64,000 bases of DNA from positions 8,069,079-8,133,078 of the forward strand of contig NC_133486.1 of assembly GCF_025370935.1 (NCBI RefSeq), given 5' to 3'. Both the position numbers and the translations under genes were made by a program. Shown here piece by piece: positions 43,623-56,400 of the stretch (position 1 is the first letter of the stretch; the number at the start of each line of letters is the position of its first letter). The notes under the pieces were generated by a model. That model saw nothing but the letters and a program-made list of their open reading frames with translations. It was not told the DNA's origin and did no database searches. Source of the stretch: Choristoneura fumiferana (lineage: Eukaryota; Arthropoda; Insecta; Lepidoptera; Tortricidae).

Positions 43623-46600
43623 CTGTAATTGAAAAATAGTCTTTTCACTTCTCATGCTCGTAAAGTTCGTGTTTATGCTGTATCTAGGCGACATAATAGT
43701 AACATTGTGCGCTTAGATGAATGATTAGTCTCGCGCGCTCGCTCGACTAGATACCGCGCTAACTAAAAACAAAAGGTTCATGAATGCGGCAACTCAATAT
43801 TGTAGTGTGCGTAAGAACGGTGTAAGACAATTTGCAAGGATGCTAGTGTGCGTGACGAATTGTGTTGCCAGCTGCTCCACTGTTACCCGAATTATTGGGA
43901 AAATAAATTATTCTGTGGTCTATTAAGTTACTGGTTACAAAATGTATCTTGTATATTAACTTTTTAAAACTAAAGTCATAACTCCCTTGGAGAGGAAAAC
44001 TATACGTAAATCCATAATTCCCACGGGAACAATTGAGGCCATTGTCTTTTAGTATACAGGCATGGAATAACGTCATTGACGAGCAAGTGTGATGAAAAAA
44101 TTAAATGGCTTTTTATGCTCTAGTGAAGAAATAAAATCTTCGTCTATGACCAACTTAAGACCAAGGTAATCAGGTGTCAACAGCCACAAACAAACAAGTT
44201 TCTACATATTTTTAAAATATTTTTTAATGTATATGAAACTTAAAATCAATTAAACCAATTATAATAAATCAATAAAATTAAAAAATATATAATTATTATA
44301 GTAATGCATGAAAAATAAAAGGTAAGTTCATAGAAAGTGAATTATTGTTTCCATTGTTGCTATTTCATTTCCTTGCAATCTAAGTAAAAAGCAGAGTGTA
44401 ATACTCGAGCATTAAACCCACTTTCCCCTCGACGTGTCTATCCACGTGGCTATATGAACGTCTTGGGTAAACTGGCTAGTTTTATGCTCTTGTTGAATCT
44501 ATATTAGTCATATTATAATTTAAGAAGCTTTTTAGTTAACGTATTTGAAATAAAAAAACTTTACAAGGAAAACAAGTGCTTTATCCAAAATTTACCTACC
44601 TTTAGCGTGGATGTTGTACGTGATGTTCAAAGTTCCAAGAGGGTTAGTTACACGGCAGACGTACTGGCCCCAGCCAATGAGACTCAGCTCCAACTTATCA
44701 TCGTAAGCTTCTTTGACCTTCACACCACGGTAAAACCACTCGTACTAGAAATAAAATTCTTGAATCAATAAACTGTTTTTGAAACAGGTACAAACAAATA
44801 CATACGAAACTAGTTAAAAGTAACTATACTAAGATGAAAGCGAGTTTTTCCGGATTAGGTACCTATTAACTAAATGTTGTAACATAGAATTGAAGCTAAA
44901 CACCAAGTAAACACCAGATAAAAATACAGCGGATGATGTTTTGCACCCTCAACGGGATAAAAAATGTATATCACACAAAAATACAAAACCAAGCTGAACA
45001 ATAAATAAATAAATGAATGAATGAATAAATAAATCACACTTTAACAACTTTCGGCTTTCTAATCTACGAATGAATCAACATGCACCAACGTACCTTTCCG
45101 TATAGAATCTCTGCATTACAAGTTATTTCTTCCTCATTTCCATTCCATTCTGCTTCATAAACCAATCTAGAAACCGATGGAGGGTAGTCAAACTTGAGTT
45201 CTATTGTGTAGGAGGCTGCACCATTCAGGTCGCTCACTCGGCACGTGTAGTTTCCGCTGTTTGCTCGTGTTGGGTCGTCAAAGTGCAGAATCGGACCAGT
45301 TTTGTTCATTATTGTTAAGTCCTGCGAAACCAATGAAACCAAGAAATATTGTTAGCTTGAAAACTTATGTTACACCGATTTTTGCTTTTTCTGATTTAGA
45401 TGAGATTGATGGTTGATTAAGTACAATATTAAATTAGCAAGTTTGCTATCAAAGTAAACATAGATCAATCTATATGAAAATAATACTACTTGAAAACACT
45501 ATAGTGTATTTCGTTCATTATTGTTTTCAGACTATGTATTTTGATTTTGATACGCTGCTCCCGTCCGTTTTCATGGTGGATTTTACAAAAATCAATAATG
45601 GATGTTGCCTTGACTTTAAAGCTATAGGACGAAATAAACTAAGCATACTGTTTGATGCGCCGTAGAATGGTATGGTAAAAAATTAAACTGCGCTAAAAAG
45701 ATAAAACCTAAATAAAAGATTGAATACTTACATAAAACCACCTGACTGAGTTAGGGTCGGTATAAGGCAACGGACAGTTTAAATCGTACGGTTTCTTTGC
45801 CTCGGCATACTTTTCATCTGTGTTGTTGCTCTCGTAGTCAGCATACTCTGAAAAGTGCACGGTTCAACAAGGTATTTGATAAATTGCCACACATAGCAAA
45901 AACATAGGATAAAGTTAAACTATAGCAGTCCGACGTTAAGAAGTCAATCCTGGACGTATCAGGATTCCTGATACCTACGTGTCTACTGAATACGTTAAAA
46001 AAACAAAAACATTGACTTATTTAGTACCAGGACGACAGGTCTCAGGATTCTTAGCGGCGGACTACTATAGTGTAGTTTTTAGGGTTCCGGAGCCAATATG
46101 GCAAAAACGGAACCCTTATAGTTTCGCCATGTCTGTCTGTCTGTCTGTCCGTCCGTCCGTCCTCGGCTTTGCTCAGGGACTATCAATGATAGAAAGCTGT
46201 AATTTTGCAGGAATATGCATGTAAACTATTCCGACCAAATGGTACAATAAAAATTTCAAAAATATTTTTTTTTAGTGTACCTCCCATAGACGTAAAGTGG
46301 GGGTTATTTTTTTTCTCATCTAAACTTGTAGTCTGTGTAAATCATTTGGAGGTTGCTAAAACCACTTTTCGATTGAGTGATTTGTTTGCAAAATATTAAA
46401 CTTTACTTCACTTTGTGGGGTGTAGTGGAGTGTTCTGATTGTATTGTATTAACCTCCATAATCTCTTCTTTAGTGGCTCCAAGAAGCTGTAGTCACAGCG
46501 GCCACACCCCGGGAAACCACGACAGTGGGCTAAACCTAAAGAAGGGGACTACATCTGCGTACACCAGCAGAGTAGTTAACGGAAGATTCTCCGTAAAGAT

Positions 46601-49600
46601 AATAAGTCTATATTGATATGAGTCCGTTTTATTTTGGCGATATAGCAGGGTAATGCGAGAAACCTTAAGGGCGTTTGTCAGAATCCATATAGTGACTTGC
46701 GGCCTTCTCGCTGCATCTCAACCTCTGCTGATCGTACCGGTTTGCCGGTCCATTGGGCTACAGAGGTGGGGACGAGTGAAGTGGACTTGCGCCCGCGCAA
46801 CCGCTTGTTCACTATAAATAAATTCACGCGCAGATGACCCTAGCTATTCTTTATGTATCCGAGCTAAAAAGTCCTGCGGCGATGGGGTGCTGGTGGTGGG
46901 GTTAAGGTATCGATGTACCGAGGCTTTAGTTGGCACCCTGCACGTAGGCGGCCAGGAGAGAGTGGTCGCTCTTGGAGTCGACCGAGGCGGGACTCTGAGT
47001 TCGGCAGCACGACTGGCGACAAAGCAGCCCTATTTAGGATCGCTCTGCTTTCCTCTGCACGGAGGAGGGGCCTAGAAAAGGTGGCCCAAAAATAGTCCGC
47101 TTCACCCATTACCTAAGTGCCTAACCGCGGGCGCTTGGGCATCGATAAAAGCGGTCGAAATACACAGAAGAAAAATAAGGGAATATCACAAAATAACAGA
47201 CAAATATGCATAGCCACCTGGAACGTACGCACTCTTCTAGACAATGATCGCAACTTGTGTCCGGAACGAAAAACTGCTCTCATAGCAAGGGAATTGGCTA
47301 GATACAAGATTGACATAGCTGCGATAAGCGAAACCCATCTGAGCGAATGCGGGGAGCTCTGTGAACAACTTGGCGGTTACACATACTACTGGAGCGGGCG
47401 ACCTGCCGGTGATAGGGCGGCTAATGGCGTAGGCTTTGCTATCCGTAATGGTTTGGCGAGAGGTTTGAGTGACCTACCCAAGGGTGTCAATGACCGCCTC
47501 ATGACTCTGCGTCTACCTTTAGCACATAATAAATATGTCCATCTATTTAGTGCCTATGCACCTACTCTACCTTCGCAAGATGAGGATAAGGAGGCTTTTT
47601 ATCAACAACTCCGACAAAGTCTTGAAAGTGTTCCAAAACATGATAAGGTCATCTTGTTGGGGGATTTTAATGCCCGAGTTGGCACCGATTATGGTCTCTG
47701 GAACGGTGTCCTCGGTAAGCACGGCGTTGGGAAATGCAATGATAATGGATCCCGTCTCTTGTCACTCTGTGCCGAATTCGACCTTGGCATCACCAACACG
47801 TTCTTCCGGCTTCCTAATAAATATAAGACCTCGTGGATGCATCCTCGATCCAAGCATTGGCATCTTCTGGACTATATCATAGTCCGCCGTAAGGACTTGC
47901 GTGACGTTCTTATAACGAGAGCGATGCGTGGGGCGCTGGGTTGGACTGACCATCATCTTATCAGATCCAGAATGCAATTAAAACTTAAAGCTCCGCGGCG
48001 GGCATCTCATAAAATTCCTCCGAGGGTGGCCTTTTCCGCGTTAATCTCTTCACCTGAGTTGGGGAATAAGCTGGATCTGGCGTTTGCTGAGTGCGCTCCT
48101 CCGACTATATCTGCTAGCACAAATGATGAGTGGCGATCTTTTGCTGAAAGCCTTCATGGCTGTGCTCTAGATAATATTGGCAAACCAATGAAGAGAGATC
48201 AAGATTGGTTTGATGCAGCGGATAACAACATCAGAATGCTTGTTGAAAAGTACAGACATGAACTGAATTCTGGGTCAGTGGGTACATGTGTCAAAAGGGA
48301 AGCACAATGCGGGCTTCGGTCCAGGGTCCGGGAACTCAAGGACAAATGGTGGAGAGAAAAGGCTGCTGAATTACAACACTGCGCAGATACTCATCAAACT
48401 GGGAAATTCTTTGAGGGCATACAATCTATTTTCGGCCCGAGAGTTAGGACAACAGCTCCACTATACTCAAAAGACAGGCAGAACCGAGTTACCGATAAAG
48501 ATGCGGTATTAAAGCGATGGGCAGAACACTTTAATGAGGTCTTGAACCCCAACGCGCTCAGTGCTAACCTGTCTTATATAGATTCTCTCGATGAACTACC
48601 AGTGTCCCAACAGTTGGACGAGCCACCTACTTTCGAGGAGTTCACGGAGGCAGTCAAGCGTCTCAAAAACTTAAAGACACCCGGCATGGACCACCTTCCA
48701 GCTGAAATTTATAAATACGGTGGAAAATTCATTTTGACCAGGCTATACGATCTCGTCTTGAGGGTGTGGAATACGGAGGAAGTGCCTCAGGCCTGGAGAG
48801 ATGCGATTATTTGCAAGCTGTATAAAGGAAAGGGAGATGTCTCTGATTGCAGCTCATACCGAGGCATATCGCTCCTCTCTAGTGCCGGTAAAGTCCTTGC
48901 CCACATCCTTAACTCCCGTCTGGGTGAGCTAGCGGAGCGACACCTCCCAGAGAGTCAATGCGGATTCCGTCCCAGCAGAGGAACTATTGATGCGATTGCT
49001 GTTGTAAGGCAGCTCCAAGAAAAAAGTCTGGAACATCAACGGCCTCTCTATATGTGCTTCGTGGATCTAGAAAAAGCATTCGATAGAGTTCCACGTGAAG
49101 CTCTCTGGCTTGTACTTGGAAAATTTGGCTATCCAAAGAAGTTCGTCAATCTGATTCGCCAATTCCACGTTGGTATGAAAGCACAGGTTCGGCACGAAAA
49201 CGAACTATCTGAGGAGATTCAGATTTCTAGTGGGGTTAAACAAGGATGTGTTTTGGCACCCACGCTCTTTGCGTTATACTTTTCGGTGGTCATGAGAGAC
49301 GCATTGCAGCATTGTACCAACCGAATTCAGCTTAACGTCAGAACTGAGAGGGGTGTGTTTGATTTGTCAAGATTCAGAGCGAAATCCAAGGTCCTAAAGA
49401 TCCCCATATTGGAGATACTATACGCTGATGACGTATGCCTTATGTCTCACAGCCTGCCAGATCTCCAAAGCTACGTTGACGCATTAAATCGGTCATGTCA
49501 ACAATTCGGTCTGGTCATAAGTCCTTCCAAGACCCAAATCCTCAAACAACCACCACGAGGAGGCGAGGTGGATCCGGCGGCGCTAAACCTGGGAGAGAAA

Positions 49601-50438
49601 CCTCTAGATGAGGTATCTTACTTTAAATATCTGGGAAGCACTATTCGCCATGACAACACCTTGGCTTCGGAGATACCCTCGCGGATCGCTGGCGCTGCTG
49701 CCAATTTTGGGCGGCTTACGGATCGCGTTTGGAGGTCCCATGATCTCAAGCTACAAACAAAGATAAGCGTTTATAAGGCACTTATCATTCCTGTCCTTTT
49801 ATATGGGGCGGAGACATGGTGCGTCTACAAAGCGGACATAAAGAAGCTGGACACTTACCACCTAAGGTGTCTGAGGTGCATTTTGAGGATTAAGTGGCAG
49901 GATCGCGTTCCTAACTCTGAGGTCCTACGTCGTTCTGGAATGCATGGCATAGAAGCTCTCTTGATGCGACGGCAGCTTAGGTGGAGCGGGCATGTCCTTC
50001 GAATGGATGACCGCCGCTTGCCTAAAGCTGTACTCTACTCTGAGTTGGCGGAAGGCAAACGGAAGCATGGCGGACAGCACCTGCGCTTTAAGGATGTGCT
50101 CAAACGGCATCTGAATGCCTGCGCTATCGATCCTGAGTGTTGGGAGGAACTTGCTGCAGGGCGGTCGTCTTGGCGATCTACCATCTCGAAGGGCATCGAA
50201 TTGTTTGAGGAGGGGCGTCTTACGGCGTTAGACGTAAAACGCCAATTACGTAAAGAAAGACCCAAGTCCTCCTACACGTATACATACAACTCAGCTGGGC
50301 AACTGTACTGTCACGCGTGTAGGAGAGTATTTAAAAGTAAATTCGGCCTAGCCAGCCATATTAGAGCCCACAATAGGCGTCTTAATGCATAGAGGATAGT
50401 TTTGTGGGGTCGCCGTCATCGAAACCGATGAGGAGGAC

Positions 50439-50469
<31 letters not shown>

Positions 50470-53400
50470 CTTTAAAGTGCAAATTTTCATTAAAATCGAG
50501 CCCCCCCCCCTTTAAAATCTAAACGGGCTACGGAACCCAATTTTGGACGTGTCCGACACGCTCTTGGCCGGTTTTTTACGTAAATTAATGCCTTACTAAC
50601 TAAACATCACGTTATAAGCAAATGTTTCAAATGTTAACTGAAGTTAAGATTTTTCTCGTAGTTACAATGAAATGAATTCTATAGAAATTCTTTATCTAGG
50701 TACTCACGTAACACGGTCACTTCGTATGATTGTTTATCTTTGCCAAAATCATTCACTGCGTGGCACACGTAAGTGTGGGTAATATTCTTGGAATAATTTG
50801 AGGAGTTGAATCTTTGGGGATTCTTGAGGTAAAACACGTCATCTTCAACATACAATGATCTTGATTTGTCTGAAATAAAATACATCAGCATAAATTACAG
50901 TTGCAGTGACATTTCTGTCGCATTAGAAACTTAAAACAATTTAAAATTCATTATCGTTACAAATCTAGTGAATAATGTTTTTCCATCGCATTTTGTCGGA
51001 TAAGTTCGTATTAAATCTTGCTTTCGCAGTTAAGTACCTTCAGTAAACTTCTTCGAAGCTAGTTGAGAAAGAAATATAAATACGAACTTTCCGACAAAGT
51101 ACGACGGCAATTAGTAGTCTGTCCGGCGGCGTTAGAGTAAAGAGCAATAAAACTTGTTACAATAGTATTGGTGGTGGTGATAGACGGGTTTGTGTGATTT
51201 GTCAAATCAAAATCAAATCAAATCAAATACTTTATTTTACATAAAAACACGTGTGTGTGTTCTTACAGTGTGGAGGTGGAGGAACTGTATGAACACGCAT
51301 ATTTTGCATAAGCTCAGCTATCGTAAGGTCGCGGGTGAGCAAGGAAATTCTTTTAGTTCATTGATATGGACCTCCGCAAAGTAACGCCTGATTCAATAAA
51401 TTGTTACAATAGTATTTTTATTTCAACAAGTCAAAAGTAGTAATACAAAGAAGTAAATTTCGACTTAAAAGCATTCGATTAATTAAAGCTTAAATTCCCG
51501 ATTGTTGCAACCCTACCTGGACAATGTTTGTTTATTGCATTTGCAATTTTAGTAATGCCATTTAACATTGAACCTTAGTACGAACGAACGAAGTATTATG
51601 TCGGCGTTTTGTATATAATAATATAAGAAATCACTTACGCTCTTTTTGTAAAAGATAACTAATTAGCTTATTTTTATGGCTCTTTACTCTAACGTCGCCG
51701 GACAGACTATAACTATGTTGATGTCTTTGAACGTGAAATTTTATAATACTATTATTTCTAAGAAATGAAGTCGAACGAGGAACAAGTTAGCTAGTAAAGT
51801 AAGCATACCTTTTCCAACAACGTCCTGGTCAACTATCCAAGACACGGAGGGCTTAGGAAATCCGACAGCTGTGCAAGGCAGTCTCATCACAACGTCCCCT
51901 TCAACTCCTTCGTAGAACGGACTGTTCGGTGGGATGAACACAATTCGAGCTGGTGCTGTAATAATGACGTTAGTGAAAATAAATACGTCATGAAACATAA
52001 CCTTCCTAAATACAGCAAGAAGATTTTTAGATGTATACATATTTGGTACACAATCTTAAGATCTATTTTGTTCAATTCAATATCAAGCACTTAACGGGTG
52101 TTGCGAGTTACATCCTGTACAAGATATGTTGAAATAATGCCTAAAACAATGTACTTAGTCGAATAAACTTACCTTCTACTATAATTTGTACGTCTTTATC
52201 AGTATGCCCAACAGTATTCCGTGCTACACATTTATAGTGTCCTGCTTTGGTGAGTTGAATGTGTTCTAGATGTAAAAAATCTGCATTTGAGTCTGGAATT
52301 GCTGCGTATTCAGTTGAATTAGCATCCATATACCACCAAGTTATAGTGGGCTTGGGAAAACCATTGGAGAGCCTGAAAGTAAATGATTCATTTAGTGAAC
52401 GGTATTTGACAACTCCTGAATTTGCCATGTCTTAAATATTATTATAATAATATAGATGAACAGACAGTGCTAAGCGAAGAGAAAACTTAAATCGGTTGAG
52501 AATTGGATTTATAGTGATTTTTTAAAGATCTACCTCTCTACTCTCTCTACCTATCTACTATATACCTCTCTCTTTCTCAAACGCTTTTCTCTATGCAGCA
52601 AGTATGGCGCTACTTCGTGTGACGTCACATGCAACTAAGTCTTTCTGTGTCTAATCTTGAATTTCAAACCTTTATAACTTTGTTATTTGTAAAGATAGCT
52701 TATAAATTGTTTCTCTATTCGATAACAGGTATTGTGAAGTTTTAATTTATAAAACATATTGAAAATAGTCAAATACCGTTTTGTTAGATGCCATTAAACA
52801 GCAATAAAGAGCTTAGGCAAATGCATAGTCTTAGGCTAGTAAGGACAGTTATTATTACTTATTATTATGTCTGAAAGTAGCTTATTTAACTGACCTGCAA
52901 GGAATTGAAATGGTAGTATTTTCTTTTACTCTTATAATGGACGGTGTACTTCTCTCAATTTCAGGAGCCGCTAGAAAAAAAAAAGTTCATTGTAAATTAT
53001 TTGACTTACGTAACACCTCAGACCTAATAACTAAAACAGAGTGGTTAGAAACAAATGTTGCCACTTTTTCTTCTGCACATGTATGGTATCTACCATATAA
53101 GAATAATATACAACATTATCGTCATAACTATTTGTATGTTATTTAATTTTTTACAGAAATGCATCGAGTGAACAGATGCTTAATGAGTTTCTAAACTACA
53201 ATCGGCTATTTTTTTAATGTATTTTAAATACTTTTTTCACAACATTCACTAAAACAATAAAAATTTCCTCACTTAAAACTGTAACCATCATAGTTCTCTC
53301 GTCACGGCCTGCACTGTTCTCTGCAACACATCTGTACTCTCCTGAGTCCTTGAGCTGTACTGCCGGGAGTCTCAGTTCTTCGCCACTATTGCTTAAAGTG

Positions 53401-56400
53401 GTGAAATTTTTTGAACCACTAGCCTGGAAATACCACGTGATCTTGGGACGTGGATTTCCTTTGTGAAGTCTAAATTTGGAGAAAAATTTATATATATTAA
53501 TTGGTCTGTAAAATCATGTGTAAAAGGGGTTATGATTAATTTGACTGCACACCTTGATAACTGATTATACTGCACTGGTAGTTCATAAACCATTGAAACA
53601 CCGTTAAAAGAGAAATGTTGGCTAGATGTCCCTACTGACTGCGATCATTGGTGGTGGTGCGATCGACAGAATAGAGTTAGTAGGTCCAACTTTTCACAGT
53701 AGTACCTAAGTAGTGTCTACATCAAGTGTGTAAATTTTGTCGTATTTCACGTAAATTTTAAGTTTTACGATTGAGATTGACTGTTATTCCTTAAAGCAAC
53801 TTTACAGTGCATGACTGGAAATACCTTTTCTGGCCAATAATTAGGAATTAAACGAACTTACCTTGTGAAGTTCAATTCCAATTATGCGAGGGTTTCAACC
53901 GAAGACGATTATAATATTACAGTGCAGCTCGTGAGATGGTGCTATCTTCCTCACACATTTAGAGCTATAAAACTAAAAAAAATAAAGCTTCATTTCCGGT
54001 TCCGCTCCCCACCACTGCGCGCTAGCAACTCTGCGCCCGCGTCGTCTAGCCTCATTTTTCAGAGCAATTTTTGTGTTATATTCGGGTTACAAATATTTTT
54101 TATTATTTTTTATTGTATGGGATGGGAGGGATGGGACGACCTAATCGTCTTCGGTTGAAACCCTCGCATAATTGGAATTGAACTTCACAAGGTAAGTTCG
54201 TTTAATTCCTAATTATCCTTCGGGTTTCAACCGAAGACGATTATAATATTACAGTGCAGATGTTCAGAGCCCAGTAATGTTAGCCAAGGCCGTTAATAAG
54301 AAAATAATAAAAATATATTTCAAGGTAGAAGAGTAAATCTATCTAACTACCTAACAATAGGGTACTTGTATTACTCGTATATTGTTGATTTGATTCTCAT
54401 ATGTACAGCCTAAGGTTTTTTTTTTTTTTTTTTTTTTTTTACCAATAGGTGTAACCTTGTATTTATTGTATCTACCTTTATTAATGTTTAAAAGAAAGAT
54501 TAAAATAGTATTCTTACATGGCAATGCTTGATTGCCGCAGCCCAAAAAACGTTTTCATTATTATTCGTTTTTCGACTCCTATGCGTTAGCTAGCATAGCA
54601 CTTATAGAATATACTTAACTCCAGCCAGGAGTCTTGCGAACCACATATAAAGACTGTGGGCAGTGGTATCGATACCAATATCTTAGTACCTTTTTAACCC
54701 AATGTGCCAGGGTGCCAGGGTTTAGACAACCAACTTTTACTTATTATGTGTATATGATATTTTTTAGTCCTAACAAAAAAAGGATATTCCTCGGAGCGAT
54801 CGCGTAACTAGTTAATCTTTGATCTAGTTTTAATTATGTACGTCTGCACATCCAGTAACGTGCAGCACGACTACTGGGGATTTTATGGATGTTAGGTAAT
54901 CTCATTAACAGTTAATGAGCCCCAGACCTAAAGGTTTTAATAAAATATCTTATTTTAATCACAATATCGTTTTTATGTATTGATATATTTTCTATTTTGA
55001 TTGAACGATTTGCCTGTATTCTTTCGGCAGAGCACGGCAATAGCTAAGGTTTTATAAAACAAATTTGATAAGGTCACATTTTTGTACGGATGTTATATTG
55101 ATATTGGTTCAATAGATGTATTACATCTGGTTTGGAGGAAAAAACCTCCAAACTCTTCATAAATCGAGTGATATTCGTAGATACATCTATAGATCTACAA
55201 GGCAGACCTAAGAGTGTTTAAACTGTCGAAGCTATCGCTTTATTCAATTTTTAAAGTTAAACAAGTAACTTGTTAGCTATTTAAATTAAATTTTTACAGA
55301 AGTGCCACAAGGCTGGGTTCATTTAAAGTTGTAATTGCAAAAGGGGCCATTACTACATCTAAGGACGCTTGTGGTATCTAGATTATCAATGTCCTAATAC
55401 TTTGGTTGCCATAGCCACCAGGACTGACTCGCAGGAAGTAGGTAGGTGGCATTTTCTGTAAGGAGAAAAAAGATTTAAAAGGTCCAAAAAACAAATTATG
55501 GATGACCGGTAAAAGCGGTATTTTACCATTAAGAGGTTTTCCGTGATGTCTAAAATGATTTTTCTATCATTCGCGTTATAACTAAGGTTTCGCGTATATA
55601 TGAACCAGTCACTGTATATCACACAAGATATCTTATAAGACGCAAACCAAAATGTTTCTAATGTTCACACCACTATAATCCGTTAAATTTTAATAATTTA
55701 TGTTATTAATTCGGTGTAAATGTAATATATGTAGTAGTGGTGTTATCAATTGTTAACTAACAGAACATCATCTTTTAAGTCTCTCGAAATTTTTAGGCCA
55801 TAAAACACGGTACTTAGTTGACTCGAGTGTGTTTATATGACAAGAAAAACAAATGAGTCCCTGTATGGTTACCGTTGGTGCTTTTTGGTTCCCACATGCA
55901 TTACCACACCACACCCAAGGGTGTTGGGTGCTTCATGAAAGCGTATGTGGTAAGTAATTCGGTTTACGAATTGGGCAGCATGAGGTTATGTTATCTCGCC
56001 GCCATACAAAATATAAATTTAAATAATGATCAATATTCATTTGTTAGTTGTTATTTTCAGTACAGCATCAGTGCTAAAAACTATAACTTACTGTACATCC
56101 AGTCGTAGCTGACAGCGGAGCATGCGGAACTTTGAAACGCTAAGAATTCTGCAAAACAACTTCTAAGCATGAATGCGTCTCGATTGTTAATCAGTTTTTT
56201 ATTACTTTGAAAGAAAAATAAAATAACATAAAAACCATGTTTGTGGTATTGCATATACACACACAGAGTTTGCAAAATGAAAAGTTGCGAGCTGAACCAG
56301 GTTGCCAAACGTTAGGTACGTTGCGAAAAAGCAGTAACCGGTAAGGTCTTACTTTGTGCTAATACTGGTAATTTCTTTAATTCATTGCTGGTAGTAATTA

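Noticed and set aside
46864..47109. Separate ORF1 of the non-LTR element
   Set aside because: The leader holds only short frames on both strands without a nucleic-acid-binding motif.
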